This document shows positions 1 through 12,753 of a stretch of DNA of 64,000 bases, in pieces. Position 1 is the first letter of the stretch, and each line of letters begins with the position of its first letter. The DNA comes from Ryuthela nishihirai. Taxonomy: Eukaryota; Arthropoda; Arachnida; Araneae; Heptathelidae. The position numbers and the translations under genes were made by a program. Under the pieces are notes generated by a model. The model had not been told where the DNA came from. It did not search any database and saw only the letters and a list, made by a program, of their open reading frames with translations. The stretch covers positions 66,927,901 to 66,991,900 of the forward strand of contig JAWZYU010000009.1 in the NCBI GenBank assembly GCA_038380435.1, read 5' to 3'.

Positions 1-399
1 TTGGGAAATTTTCAAAAGTGTGTAATAGATAGATTCGATGCAAAGGAACCTCTTTTGGTGAGACTTCATAAGTTCACCACAGCAAAACAAACTATTCAGG
101 AAGATGTGATAACGTACTCCACTAGATTGAGAGCTTTGGTGCATAAATATATGCCACAAAAATCGGAGGAATCACAGGAAGTGAAAACGCTTCGAGATCA
201 AACACTTTTATGTCAATTTGTCGCGGGACTTTCGGATAAAGTCAAACGACCTGTATTGAGCAGGAATCCCCTTAATTTTGATCAAGCTCTAGATTTTGCT
301 GTGCAGGAACAACAAAATAATTTGTTAATGTCCAAAACGAGAGAAGTAAATGCAATACAGGGAAATAAAAATGTAAATGATTCCAGTCAATATACGTAA
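1..399 (+). pseudogene. gag: Ty3/gypsy-type gag fragment (left LTR element)
   Basis: The window opens inside a gag gene. The DNA matches the intact gag further right almost base for base, position 1 corresponding to about 62265, so the N-terminal ~109 residues lie outside the window. The retained part is the middle of Gag, the helical capsid-like region of Ty3/gypsy retrotransposons that assembles into particles. A one-base loss near position 384, compared with the right copy, shifts the frame and ends the protein at 399. Similarity to gag stops at about 430, so the zinc knuckle and all of pol are missing here. The fragment is therefore non-functional, though it differs from the intact copy by only a few bases. 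Confidence 0.9.
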
Positions 400-2523
400 T
401 TATGGAGGAACTGAAGTACAATGTGATCGGAACCTGGAAGAATGCACATATAATGAATCGTTCCGCTATGGCGTGAATGAGATCGATTGAATGAGCATTA
501 GAGAACTTCAGAGAAAACCAGAAAAAGGACTATATCTTTTCACTATGAACTTTCTCTCTAATTGTTTTGGTTCCACTTCAAAAAAAAAGAAGCTCTTTCC
601 AACTTGTGAAATCTTCCATTCTGACTCTTAGTTCATTTGAGCCAAGCGCGCAGGTGCATCTGGACTAACTAGTCAGAATTTCACTTCTTCTATTTCTTCA
701 ACTGCGAGAAAAACTGTGGCTAATCTTTTCTTGTGGATGTGCAAGGAGCCGAGCAAACAAGAATTATCTACGGAGACAGAAAGGGTCTCTGGAGAAAAAT
801 GGGTGAAGTGCCAGAACTGTTAAAGAATATATTAACTTGTAACTAAGGGTAGAATTTTTTTTAAGTAGAAATTGATTAAACATTTTGGAAATTATGTAAA
901 CATTTGTTTTGAGTTAGTGGAGGAATATCAGAGATGTGGTGTGTCTTCAAAGTTAAATAAGTATTTTAACTAAAGAAATTGTTTAAAGTGTATGACAGTG
1001 ATTTATATTGGAGAGTTGAATTTATGTTATTAGTCTATGAAGAGAACGTAGATCCAACTTCGAGATAAGAGCACAGGTCAATCAGTAAACTTGCGGTATA
1101 TCGTATTACTCTGTAGCAGCCCCGTGGCTGAGGAGAGAGTAAGGAACGAAACTACGGAGATGACGTAACGGGTGCGGAAAGAATTGAACTTTGCCTGCAT
1201 CTCGATTAGCTGGGAAGTTTAGGAGCAATTTTTGGCTCAGTGCCAATTAAGCCAAATAAGGTTTCGACTTTGATGATGCCTTATAGTAGCTTAGAAGAGG
1301 ACTCTTTCGCTCTCTTTTTCTAAGGAAATTAATTTTTGTTTATCTTCTTTCTTGGAGGATTCAACACATGGGAATAACACGACTTAGGGGGTGAGTATAA
1401 ATTTGCCGGATGATTGTGGAAGTCCGACCACATCGATGGCCCATATCAAATAGTCTCTGTGACGGTGAAAGGGGTGATGACCATTAACTCTGGTAGAAGA
1501 GTGTGAGGATGATAAAGGTGAGTAAGAATTTGAATCCACTCACTAGTTTCGCTTTCAGATGTTTCAAGCTCATTTTTTGATTGGAGACGTCTCCCTATAC
1601 ATGTAGCAAGCCCAAACTGCATGGGTTCAGACGGATGTTTAGCAAACTGTGTTTACCCTTTGACATGGGATGCTAGTCTGGACAGGGGAGGAAGACGGAA
1701 GGACCCGCTATCATTCTATGGTAGTCCTGGAAGTGGAATCTTTCCGTCCCCACTTTTCTTTTCTGGCTATAAAGTTGAAAGATTTTTTTTTTTTGGGAAA
1801 CAGGGTAAACATAACACATAAATTTTAGAATTTTTGACAGAACATTTGTATCCTCATAAGAAAGATGTGCACTGATTTGTTTTCTTTTAACGATGTATTA
1901 GTTTGAAATTTAATGATAATTTGAGAATATGGAAACTAGGAAAGATGGTTGATGTAGGTTTATTCTAAGTTGAAGAGAGAGATGATTTTTCTGCTTGTAA
2001 GATCAGACAAATCTAAGTTGTCCTATATATTATATTACAAATATTTACGATGTGTAAATTAAAAGTATATTATATCTTGTAATCAATATTTATCTTGCCA
2101 TCTATCATAAATATGCTATTGTTCTGCTTATAAGTTGACATTGATATATAGAGTTAGTTACCATGTTTTAAACATTTGCATTGAATATTTTGTCATAAAC
2201 AAATAGATATTAAGAGTAATTTTATGTGTTTATATATATGAATGGAATTATTCTACTCACGCTTTTCATTTTTCTTTTGTTTCCGGTGTTTAAATGTTGG
2301 AGAAATATTGTGTGATACGTGAAGAAACTGGGAATTCTTCTCTAATCGAAAGCACCAGTTCAACAAAATTTTATGTTGTTTTTTTTGAAAGAAAACCAGA
2401 AAATTGTTGTGATGGAGAGAATTATTCCAAATTTCAATACATGGTACCACTCCAAAATTTTCATTTCGGAATGTAATAAGTGACGACACACAGGGTGTTG
2501 GCTTGTTTTTAAGAAGGGAGGAA
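400..2523 (+). other. Non-coding interior and polypurine tract of left LTR element
   Basis: After gag similarity ends near 430, no protease, reverse transcriptase or envelope frame can be read on the plus strand; only short frames remain. The last bases, about 2510-2523, are a purine run (AAGAAGGGAGGAA) touching the LTR, as expected of the polypurine tract that primes plus-strand DNA synthesis. This supports reading the stretch as the 3' interior of an internally deleted element. The origin of the middle (about 430-2500) is unknown. Confidence 0.55.
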
Positions 2524-3782
2524 TGATAGGTCGCAGACCTATTGATTTTATTGATTTTAATTTTTTTATATACTGTATTTCATTTCTATCCTGATGCAAC
2601 CACTTTGTGTCTGGAGATGTCTTCGGAGGTTAATGGGTGCAACATCTCCGTTGCGAATTTCATTCAGGGTTCCGTTTCATCTGTTTACATTGGTTGCCGA
2701 GAGGGAAATTGACTAATGTACGGAGACGAGAGGTGTCTTGTGAAACAATTTCACCTCGCCCCAAAAGCAGACATTGGCCTTCGAGAGGAATGCGAGTGTT
2801 GGCTGGCAGCAGAGCTCCATCTCACTTGTGAAATATGGAAATGGAGTCGGGTTTTGCCCAGGGCTCGGTTCTGATTGGCCCTTTTTGGTCGAGAGTTCCC
2901 AGGGTTGCCAGAAAGATATTGTCACGCTCGACCCGGGAGGAACAGTTCGGTGTGGGTTGATCAGACTAACAGACCAGGGTTTGGTCTTTTTCTATCTTTC
3001 TTTTGCTATCTTTGCTAAGTTCAACTTTAGTGAAATTCACTGGACTGACTTTTAGGCCATGATATAGGGAGGGAAAGTGTTAAATTAGACATCTCTTAAA
3101 TTAGTGAGATGATAAACTATTACCTAAGTATGTTAGGCGAAATTTAAAGAAATTTGCTTTGCTTGGGAAAAACCACGATCAGAGAAATCTGGAGTGGGTG
3201 TTTTCATGAAAATTTACGCCGTGTGCACATCACAATAACTTAACAGAATACAGTTCTCGTTCCGGAGAAACTTCAACATGGTAAAGTTATTTTAATTTAA
3301 CTTACTCTGCTTGTTGTCACTTTCACTTTTAAGTTTTATTTTCATTATTTTGTGTGAGTGTTGTTCGAACTTAAGCTTAACTGAATGGAGTGAGTACTTA
3401 GTCAATTAATTGTAATGTAAAATCATCCACTTTTATAAGCCAGTGGTGGAACTTTGTTAAGTGTTGAATTTAAATAAATTCAAAATTTTTGTTATTGTTC
3501 AAACAAAAATTGGGTCTTGGTCAATCATGTGAAATCTCTTACTCGTCGCAACTACAGTTAGAGAATACGGAACTGCGTATTGCTAGCTTGTAGATTGTTC
3601 CTGGTTCGAATCTAAAATCTTCTTTCGGCCACTCTTTCAAAAATATTTGTTTGAAGGCATTAAATTTCGAAGTCAGATCAAGCTATTGACATGCAGTTCT
3701 AGATAAGATAATTATTTTAGTAAACGCGGAACATTTTAAGTTCATACCGTATGCCTCGAAGAGGAAAAAGTTGCGGGTGACA
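2524..3782 (+). repeat. 3' LTR of left Ty3/gypsy element
   Basis: This 1259-bp block is nearly identical to 60286-61547 and has TG...CA ends (TGATAGG to GGTGACA). It follows a polypurine tract, so it is the 3' LTR. A TATAAG box lies at 3434-3439 and an AATAAA signal at 3473-3478, giving a plausible U3-R-U5 layout with a long U5. A short frame around 2774-3055 is shared with the other LTR but has no recognisable product. A tRNA B-box-like GGTTCGAAT sits near 3605. The right flank is a LINE fragment. The partner 5' LTR is off the left edge, so the target duplication cannot be tested. Confidence 0.93.
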
Positions 3783-5215
3783 GTAGTTTAAGTTTAGAAA
3801 TAGCCAAACAATATTAAAGCCAGTAATGCATCTATAATCATTACAAGCAATGGGAGTAGAACTAACCACATTGTTTAGAACATCACTGAAATGCTCAGCC
3901 CACCTAGCCATGAGAGAATCCTCACCTTCTATAACCTTACCTTGTTTATCCTTCAATCCCTGTATGCCTGTCCGTTTTCTACCACATAAAACATTAACTA
4001 TCTGGTACAGCTCTCTGCTGTTGTGCTGCCTAACTGCTTCCTCAGCTTTGTCAGCCAAGCTATCAAGCCAAAGATTTTTATCAGTAGCTAACTGATCCTT
4101 TACACGTTTATTAAGCTCTCTGTAATCTTTTCTATTAGGACTAGTAGGGTACTGATTAAGGACATTCCTGCAGTTCCTTCTTTCTGAAATAAGCTCAATT
4201 GCCTTATCACTTAAATAATTCTGCCTCCTCTGCTCCTTTTTTCCTAAAAGAGTACTGTTAGTGTCCCAAACAGCCTGTTTAAAATGATCCCATTCTTCCT
4301 CAACTTCAGTAGTAAGCATACCATGACTGTCATAATGACTAAGTAACCTATCATGGTAAGATTTGGCTATAACTGGGTCTTTCAGAGCGTCAGTATTAAA
4401 AGTAAAATTTTTAACCGTAGCACAACACTTTTTAAGTTTAAGTTGCAAGACACTTTTAACAAGGTAATGGTCAGATCCAATTTCAGCTCCCCTATATGTC
4501 CTGGTATTTCTAACAGAACTAGCCCATTTGCTGCTAATTAATATATAATCAATCATATTCTTATGTAGCCCATCAGGTGAAACTCATGTGTACTTTTGTA
4601 TGTCGCGGTGTTTGTAAAAAAGTGTTAGTTATTCTGGAACCATTGAGTTTACTTACATGTAGGAGACTTTGCCCATTTCCATTGCAGCTATCAATACCAA
4701 AAGGACATATCACCCCTCCCCAAAGGTCAGAGTCAGTACCAACTTTGGCATTGAAGTCACCTAGAATAAGGGTAATATCTCCTTTCTTGAAAGAATTTAA
4801 AATATCCTGAAGTTGTCCGTAAAACCTATCCTTCTCATCCTCATCGGCATCCTCAGTGGGGGCATAACAGCAGATAACATTCAAGTCTTTAGCGGTTGTC
4901 TGAAATTTTGCTGTAAGAAACCTTTCATTAATGCACTCATATCTCAGAATAGTATTACCAGCAGTTAATGCTGAGAAACAAGCCTGCGCTTGCAGATGCT
5001 TTTTATCTTTTCCTCCCTGAAAAGGGAAATTTAAGATTATTTTTTTACGAATCTAACCTTTATCTGCCCATATGGTCTCTCCGAAGCCGAGAGTATCTTA
5101 ATTATAATGGTGGAATTCTTGTGTGAGGATATCAAAAGAATAATTTCTGTGGAGAGTCGTCACATTTCAACTACCTATGTAGAGAAAATGGTTAGTGGGG
5201 TGTTTAAAGAAAGTA
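3783..5215 (-). pseudogene. LINE fragment A (endonuclease to pre-RT region)
   Basis: The minus strand encodes pieces closely similar to the longer LINE at 25.9-29.0 kb. From the N-terminal side these are an APE-type endonuclease (APTEDADED, LGDFNAKVG, then MIDYIL and GSDHYLV after a frameshift near 4560) and the linker before the reverse transcriptase. The copy matches 27341-28790 of the longer one, with about 27 bases missing near 3800. The RT half is absent because the LTR element abuts at 3782/3783. The 5' side fades out near 5215. Several frameshifts make it dead. The endonuclease would nick target DNA for target-primed reverse transcription. Clade (RTE/CR1-like) is not certain. Confidence 0.85.
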
Positions 5216-7852
5216 TTGCGCATATAGTCCCTGCTTAATGCTGCATTGGAAGGGCTGCTTCGTTTCTATACCTCCCAGGGTCCTCTTTGTCACTCAGAAC
5301 AGAATGGGGTTATGGAAGAAAATCTCAATGTAAGTCATTGGGGACTGAAGGCAAAAGTGTGAAATGCACTGGTCTAGGGGCCTAATATATGCTACTAATA
5401 ATTATCCAATGGGCTTTCGAAGTAAGTTTTGAGTTGCTTGGGAAATTCTGATTCTGTTATCCTCATCGTTTAGTTCATTGTGTAAAAAAATGTTTCTATT
5501 GATGACATAAAGCAATTGTTTTATTTTATATTTTACTTCTTTTTGTGACAGCGTTTTTTTAAAAATATTCTCATATTTATTTTCCTTGGTGTCTAATAAA
5601 AATGCACAAGTTTATATTCATAGGCATACAAAAACGTTCTGTCTTGATTCTTTTTTAATAAAATGACCTTAAATTGCTGTTCTTCAGATACACTTGCTAA
5701 TTCACAACGACTTCAAAGAAAAACAGCTGAAAATAAAAAGCAGAAAAGTGAGAAAAAAAAATTAAATTGGTTTAGACCATAAAAAAAGAACTTCAACAAA
5801 GACTGTTATTAACAACCCGGGATAATGACACTGAATAGCAAGGGTCAAGTGCATCTAATAAAGTCACGGACGCAATGAAATATAAAATAACTTTAACTCT
5901 ACGCATATTAAGGAAAAAATTAAATTGGGTCATCAATCCTTGTTGTTTCTTTCTCATTATGGACATCGATTCTAATTTTCGACATCGACGTGCAAATAAT
6001 CGAATGAGCTGCAGTCGTCGCCTTTTCAGCGAAAGAGCATCACTTTTCGCACCCGACTAGAAGAAGAAACCTTGATTGCTATATAAAAAAAGACATGAGG
6101 AGATCAAAGTTTTATCTCTTGCTGTAGCTTCTGTTTTTTCTTCCCTGTGAGGAGCGAGAGCTTAATAGAGTTTGCTACTTGAGTCTCCAGTTCATCGGTA
6201 TGATGTCACAGAGAATTGCTAGATGCCGTTCACGGTTTTTATCGTTTCGTCTTTGATGTTCAGCAGAAGAAAGTGATGAGAGCTTTTTCCCAGACACATT
6301 TGGTATCGTCAAATTTTCTTGTTTTACGAGACACTACTCAATGGTTTCACTTTAGCGTTATGCTTGTTATGAGGAGTTAAGCTATGAAAACAATTTTTAA
6401 CATTTACTAATGGTTTAGAAATCGGTCATGTATTCACTTTCTCATTTAACTATAAATAAATCTACTGAAAAAAAAAACAAAGACCGGTAATTATGTCTCA
6501 ACAAAGATTACGTTGAAACAACATTGACCAGCATAATTAAATTCTGCTTTAAGTCTAGCGAACTTATACATTTCTCACATAGGTCGGTGTCCATACATGG
6601 ATGCTAACAGGAACGGGAAAGGTTATTCATTAATTTAATCCCTTTGCAGTGATGGAGTTGTTAGCCAGCTTATTTGCGAAACTTCAAGTTCCGGATGAGT
6701 TACACATACTTTCTTCTCTTTGTCGTGTATCATTTTTCTACAGAAGTCTCGCCTTTCTCATAGATTTTCTCTACAGCATTTTATACTGATAAGCTTTCGT
6801 TAGACCTCCATGAGAAGGGAGCTGCTCGATAAGTATTGTTTTTATTTTATATCGTTTCCAAGAGAACGAAGTGTTCCATGTGGAATAAAATTAAGAATAC
6901 GTTCATTAACATGACATCTATTGGTTTAGAGTAGGGTTGGAGAAGGAGAATAGTATCAAGGCCATCTAGTTCATTTTTAACGTCCAGAATGTCTGACCTT
7001 TCTGGACACAAAAATCACTTCTTAACTATCCATCCGATGACAAACAGCGACCTTTTGAATCTTAAAGGTGATCTTTTGCCTATCGACTTTCTCTAAACTA
7101 GAGTTTCGACCAAGGGACTTCAAAAACGAGTCTACAGAAATATTGATTGTGTTTCACGTAAGAAATGTAATAATGTAATTCTTGTAACTATGTAACCTAT
7201 CCGCTAACATCCGATTTTACATAAGGTAATTGAACCATACCCATTAATAAGCATTTTTTTTTAATATTCTTTGTATCTGACACTTCAACTGAGGAAGGAG
7301 AAGACTTCTGAAAGTTTTGGCGGGATCAAATGGTCTGTTAAATTATCAATCACCAACCTAGTAATCTAGTGAGTTTTAATAATCGAATAATTTGAAAGAA
7401 ATAAAGAAATTAACAGATTGAAAGATTAACAGATAACTCTTGAAAGAAAGGAAAAGAAAATTAGAAGTTTTTTAAAATAATTTGAATAATTAAGATAAGT
7501 GGAGTAAGGTATCGTATAAGTTTCCCTGTTGTCATCAAAATCTTTTTCGTGCGACATTAGAAGGAGTGAATCACAGTAAATTCAGTTTCAGTGTAGATAT
7601 CTATATTATACAGAGAAACCACGCTGTAGGCGTAGTTATCTTATCATTGGTAAATGAGTAGCACCAAATATTAGAACACATATATTTTTTAACGCGTTAA
7701 AATAATAACGTTTAATGCAAACCAACAGGAAAACGTTTTACTTTTAATTTTTTAATGTTTTTAAACTTATAACTTAGAAAACGCTTTAAAATATGAATAC
7801 TCGTGGCTTGTACAGAGTTTGAAATGATTTGCATACTGTATTAAACATTTTT
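5216..7852. other. AT-rich DNA, no gene recognised
   Basis: Only short chance frames (for example 5875-6060) with no family resemblance. No repeat matching the rest of the window was seen. Confidence 0.5.
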
Positions 7853-8036
7853 TGGCCGTCTCGTGGCCGAATGGTTAACACGCTTGGCTACTGATCTAAG
7901 GGACCTGGGTTCGAGCCCCGGGTAAGGCATGGATGTATGTGTCGTTTTTCTGCTGAGGTCCTGCCATCTTCTCAGACCTTCTACTGTGGCATATAAACTG
8001 ACAGGCTCCTGTCAGACCTCTGTGGCAAGCAGATGT
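7853..8036 (+). mobile_element. SINE-1 copy 1 (tRNA-derived)
   Basis: The head resembles a tRNA with an A box (GTGGCCGAATGGTTAACACG) and a B box (GGTTCGAGCCCC), the internal RNA polymerase III promoter. The body carries the hairpin CTGACAGG/CCTGTCAG and ends at GTGGCAAGCAG. Seven copies of this family lie in the window on both strands. It codes for nothing and would need LINE enzymes to move. The short frame at 7929-8129 is incidental. Confidence 0.85.
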
Positions 8037-8805
8037 ATACTATATTCGCTACTGTATATCATAAATGTTATGAACATTATGATTTTTGATCTGACAGCTT
8101 CAGTAATCGAAAAAAAAAAATCCTTGTGATATGAATCATTAAAACGTTTCTGCTACTTTTTAACTATGATGAAATTATGACCTAAAAGGATGAACATGTG
8201 AAGATAAAATAACTAATCCTTTTCTTGAGCGCAGAAATGGTGAGAAAATTTAAATTTATTGAATAATCTAGAGAAGCATTTGCACCAAAGTTATTTAATG
8301 CACTCGTAATCAGAACTGACTGGAGAATGCTTTGCGATAGAATTTTCATCTCGCGATAACTATAGCGTCAATGAAGACCCTCAAATGGATTTTCAAGTAA
8401 TTAATTAAGGTAAGATTAAGACCAGATTCTGATCACCACTGAAAGTTTCAATTACCGTTTACAAATTATGCAAATACATTAAAGATATGAACATTTGTAT
8501 TTAGCGCATGTTGCAAATCATAGAACTCATAAAATGCATAAATCTTATCTAACTGCAAGCTCAAACGAAGGCATATTTCTATTAATAATAAAGTTGCTTT
8601 CCTGCAGCATGAAATAGTTCATCGTTCTAAATGCAGTGAAATTCGATTTTAATTCCGTTTCGCAATCTGCGGATATGCTAAGAATTGTCTAATATTTTAA
8701 AGTCAAATTCAGAATGGAAATTATTTACTGAAAAGAAAACGTCTTTTTTTTTTAAATGCATTTGTTTAGTTGAAATAGAGAATTCTTTCGCTTTAATTGG
8801 AATGG
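8037..8805. other. AT-rich DNA, no gene recognised
   Basis: No coding frame, tandem repeat or match to other repeats in the window was seen. Confidence 0.5.
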
Positions 8806-9060
8806 GGGGGTTGACTCATTCGGTTGCATGTCAGACTTATGATTAATGGTTCTAGGTTCGAGTCCCCACTATATCTATAGTGAAATTTCTCTACTGACTT
8901 ACTCTCTGACCTAGTGAGGCAGAGAACTTTCATGGGCTTCAAAGGACCGTTGTCTCTGTGACGAGGTGTTAAATTGTGATGGGTATGCAGGCGAGTCCAT
9001 GCACTGTGCAGGTTAACGAAGACTTTGAATAAACTTTATGATGTTTCCCTCTGTCTAGTA
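8806..9060 (+). mobile_element. Degenerate tRNA-headed SINE
   Basis: A tRNA-like head (TTGACTCATTCGGTTGCATG, then B box GGTTCGAGTCCCC near 8852-8864) follows a G run. The body does not match SINE-1 well and only vaguely recalls SINE-2, so it may be another subfamily. The right boundary is approximate. Confidence 0.5.
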
Positions 9061-9254
9061 AACTTTGTCTAGTGTATCATCTTTCACTACCCAACTCTGA
9101 CCTTTTGGGTATTTTAGCGCATTCTGTGCAAAGAAAATGCTGCTCAGTGATAACGAACCCTAACTCTCAATTCAAACAAATGATGCTTTCGTGTAAAATG
9201 TCGTTTAAATCGATAACTTCTATCCTAGATTGTTCTGGGTTGTTTTAACTTCGA

Positions 9255-9515
9255 ACTGCTTTTGTGCACAGAGTAGGCTAAATTTCTAGTTCACAAGGAT
9301 CTCAACGACTCAGAGAAGGTTGTGGAAGGGGAACCACTTGACAGCTTCTAGGCGACATATGAGAACCTCCTGTCAAAGTCACCCAGAGTATTCTATCACG
9401 TGCACAGGATATGCCTCTCTTCTACACAGGCCGAAGCTTAACGTTCCATCCGACGAAGAATAGCCTTTCCAAACACAAAGGTGTCCCCTTCGTCACCATA
9501 GTCAAAAGCTGTGAA
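9255..9515 (-). mobile_element. SINE-2 copy (tail part)
   Basis: Shows the SINE-2 body: GGCTAAAT near the left end, then CTCAGAGAAGGTTG, a CGTGCACAGGATATG block, and CGTTCCATCCGACG. Full copies show a tRNA-like head at the right end in this orientation, so the element lies on the minus strand. The head is missing here. It is followed at once by the minisatellite at 9538. Confidence 0.75.
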
Positions 9516-9537
9516 AATTCGCAACGCAGGTACGGTT

Positions 9538-10035
9538 GGGACTTTTATCAAAATAATCATTACAAAACTCACGTTTATTCACTCTTTTGCATGGTGCTTT
9601 TATCAAAAAAAAATCCTTACAAAACCCAAGATTATTCACTATTTTGCATAAGACTTTTATCCCAACAATTCTTACAAAACCCATGAAAATTCATTCTTTT
9701 GCATTGGACTTGTATCACAACAATCCTTACAAAATTCGTGATTATTCACTCTTTTGCGTGTGACTTTTAGCACAACAATCCTTACAAAACCCAAATTATT
9801 TACTCTTTTGCATGGAACTTTTAGCACAACAATCCTTACAAAATCCAAGATTATTCATTCTTTTGCATGGGACTTTTACCGCAACAATCCTTATATAACC
9901 CATGATTATTCACTATTTTTCATGGGACTTTTACCGCAACAATCCTTATATAACCCATGATTATTCACTATTTTTCAAGGGACTTTTATCATAGCAATCC
10001 TTACAAAAACCAAAATTATTCATTCTTTTGCGTGG
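9538..10035. repeat. Minisatellite, about nine units of 55-60 bp
   Basis: Each unit reads roughly GACTTTTATC(A)CAACAATCC, then TTACAAAACCCA, then a TTATTCACTCTTTTGCATGG block. Unit starts fall near 9541, 9597, 9653, 9708, 9769, 9828, 9871, 9927 and 9982. Frames at 9411-9960 are only translations of the repeat. The array starts where a SINE-2 copy stops. Confidence 0.9.
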
Positions 10036-12554
10036 ACAGAGCTAACAGAAATAATACTTGACCTATTTAAAAAGCAATAAATGCAGTATAAATGGTGTAG
10101 TATAATGCAGTAGAATGCAGGCTGGATGATATCTGAGGATGAGACGGAATATTAGTCATTTTGTTATCATGGGTTTTGTAAGAATTGTTGGTCGTCAGGT
10201 CATCAGCTAGCAATGGAAAGTTGATGTCGAATAGAGAAAAGGATTGGTGTGATCAATCACGCTAACTGATCGTTAAGTAGCAGGTTTAATAGCACTCACG
10301 ATCATTTATGACTAAGCCATATGTTTGTTGATGGAAAGTGTGCTTACTCCTGTTTTCTTTATCAGCTTGACATCATTTGGAAATGATGTAAGACGCTAAG
10401 CGTGTTAAACCAGAAAGGAAAAAAAATCCTCATACTGGGGTCATCTAAAAGATGCAACATCTTTAGAGGAGGAGGAGGAGGAGGAAGAGTATGTGATTTT
10501 GTTACCTTGCATTACATAAGGAGAGGGCGCTGTAGGAGGTGGTGTTACGTAATATTGAAATACTGTTTTTGCAGTAAAAATATTTTTCCGTCTTCTGATG
10601 TCAAAATTAGTTTACTTATTTTTTTATCTTTTATAATTAACTACTACTACCATAATTGTTATAGTGATTACCATTCAAAATATTATGAGCCTTACATGAC
10701 GAAAAATGTAACTTAATATTGAGGAGAAAGTATAAATCTGTCCGGCCAATCGCTACATGATGTTACGTAAAATGGAGGAAGTTAAATTAATTCTAAATAA
10801 CACATCGCTACGTAAGTTAATTAATTAATTCTAATAAAACATCGCTACTTTATTTATGCAATACCCAACTCTCGGAAAGGAACGTGGCGGGTTTTTAAAA
10901 TTGTGGCTCTCACTTCGTTTTTGTTAAATTAACTGTGAAATTAACATTCGGTTAAAATAGGAGTGCTATACCGCGCATCACATTTCTTACTATTCACAGT
11001 TCTCATGCTATAAATGTTTAACATCAAGGTGTAAATTGATAAAAGGCTCTTTTCTGACCGAGAAAAAGGTTATATCATTTTTTTCAAACAAATTATATAA
11101 CTTAAAATATATTGGTATAGATAATCAAACTTAAAAATATCTAATGGAATAGGTTAATGTTATTTACAGGGAACGAAAAGTTAAATTTAAGCGTACAGTC
11201 GAATAAAATAAATTAGTTGTGGGTCAGAATCAAAAGAACAGCAATAAAGTTAGTGTAGATATTACTCTGTGATAAAGGTAAAGATAGAAGTGAAGAAAGC
11301 TCAGCTACAAGTTGTATTAGAGTTAGAGAGATTTTATCTAATTATTAATATCAGTATATTTGGATTAATTTAATGCAGCAGAAGTTAGAACTTTAAATTG
11401 GGAGGTACGTTAGATAATTGGAAGTGGATAAATGTAATTAGGGGAATTGCTTCAGTAATAGTATATAGGTTAGTACAGGGTTTCGACATTGAAGAGTTTG
11501 GTTTGAATTAAATGCATTTCTTGTGTTTCTCATGTCTCCAGTTGGGTTGGACTGCAGGAATTGCATTTTTTATATTGTCGTTATGAATTATAACATTGTA
11601 TTTCAGTGCTTGCGGAGCTAACGCTGTTTCTAGATTTATTCCTTACTAGACGAAATACCCGTTTTTCGAACTGGCTAAGATTGAAGAAACAATTTTGCTG
11701 AAAAAAAAAACATGAGAAAACAAGATTGTCGTGAGTGGGAGTCATCTCCACGTCTTTTGGATTTATACCAAGTGTTCTGAAGAAGTGGGTTCCAGTCCCA
11801 CTCCTTCAGAATCCCACTTTTTCAAACTCATTTTTTCAAGAAATTATTTCTAGAATTTTATGTTGAAAAGTAATATGCATCTCTGCAATTGATTGTTTCC
11901 GGCTAGGATTACTTGCTTCATCATCATTGTAGTGTTAATGGGCTATTTTCGAAACCAATTCGGATAAATAATAATATCTGAATAAATTGTAGTCAAATAT
12001 ATTATTTTTGAATAAGAACTCAACATTATCAAAAAGTTTTCTGTCTCCTGAATTGGACCTACACCAAACAATTTGTTCTCGCCCATTTAAACATGGTTTC
12101 GTTAATGGATCCAAATCACACATATATATTTAATGCTCAAACCAACCGATTCCGATACCCACAATCTAATAGGAACAAAAGAGCAAAATAGAAATGTTCG
12201 AAAACGAAATCTTAACATAGTCTAGAATATTTGAAAGGGCGAGTTTTAAATACTTTTGTTAACGTTTTATTCAATGAATATTGCCGACATAATGATTTGT
12301 TCAGTGAAGTTTTTTGAGTTATTGATTTCTTAAGAATAAAATGTTTCGAAGGTGGGATTAACCAAAGTCCGGATTAACACCCAATGCAAGCTCCTCTAAG
12401 GCTTCGACATTGACCTGATCAATCATAATCTAATGAACAAAGCAACAGCGTATTAACTTTTATGTTCTTTAGGCCATTGTCCCTTTTTTTCCTTCTGGTA
12501 CACGGTTCCAGTGGTGTTTGTCGTTTTGTTTCATTGTTCTTTTTTCTTCTGTGT
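10036..12554. other. AT-rich DNA, no gene recognised; one hairpin
   Basis: Contains one inverted copy of a minisatellite unit (10168-10191), a short GGA run near 10468, and a hairpin at 11776-11810 (15-base arms, one mismatch, 5-base loop). The frame at 10402-10716 has no recognisable domain. Confidence 0.5.
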
Positions 12555-12753
12555 GTGGGGGGGGGGGAGGGGGGGGTTGAGGGCCCATCAGGTCGAAGGC
12601 TCTGCTGACCAGTTTGGGCCCCGGTTGGACAGACTAAGACCTCGAGGTCGAAGGCTCTGCTGATCGGTTTGGGACCCGGTTGGACAGACTAAGACCTCGA
12701 GGTCGAAGGCTCTGCTGATCGGTTTGGGACCCGGTTGGACAGGCTAAGACCTC
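12555..12753. repeat. Poly-G tract and 3 x 55-bp tandem repeat
   Basis: A G-rich run at 12557-12576 is followed by three units starting with AGGTCGAAGGCTCTGCTGA at 12590, 12645 and 12700. The second and third units are nearly identical. The repeat is markedly GC-richer than its surroundings. Confidence 0.9.

Noticed and set aside
1384..1450. Minus-strand integrase-like peptide (WAIDVVGLP..SSGKFIL)
   Set aside because: It resembles the start of a retroviral integrase core, but only about 20 codons match and nothing before or after supports it. Too short to annotate.
2253..2599. Overlapping small frames on both strands before the left LTR
   Set aside because: Low-complexity AT-rich DNA with no domain and no Kozak or splice support.
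7853..7930. tRNA gene
   Set aside because: A and B boxes are present, but the acceptor stem does not pair and the same head is repeated as a SINE at seven places. The tRNA-like heads at 18.7, 31.6 and 41.3 kb are rejected for the same reason.
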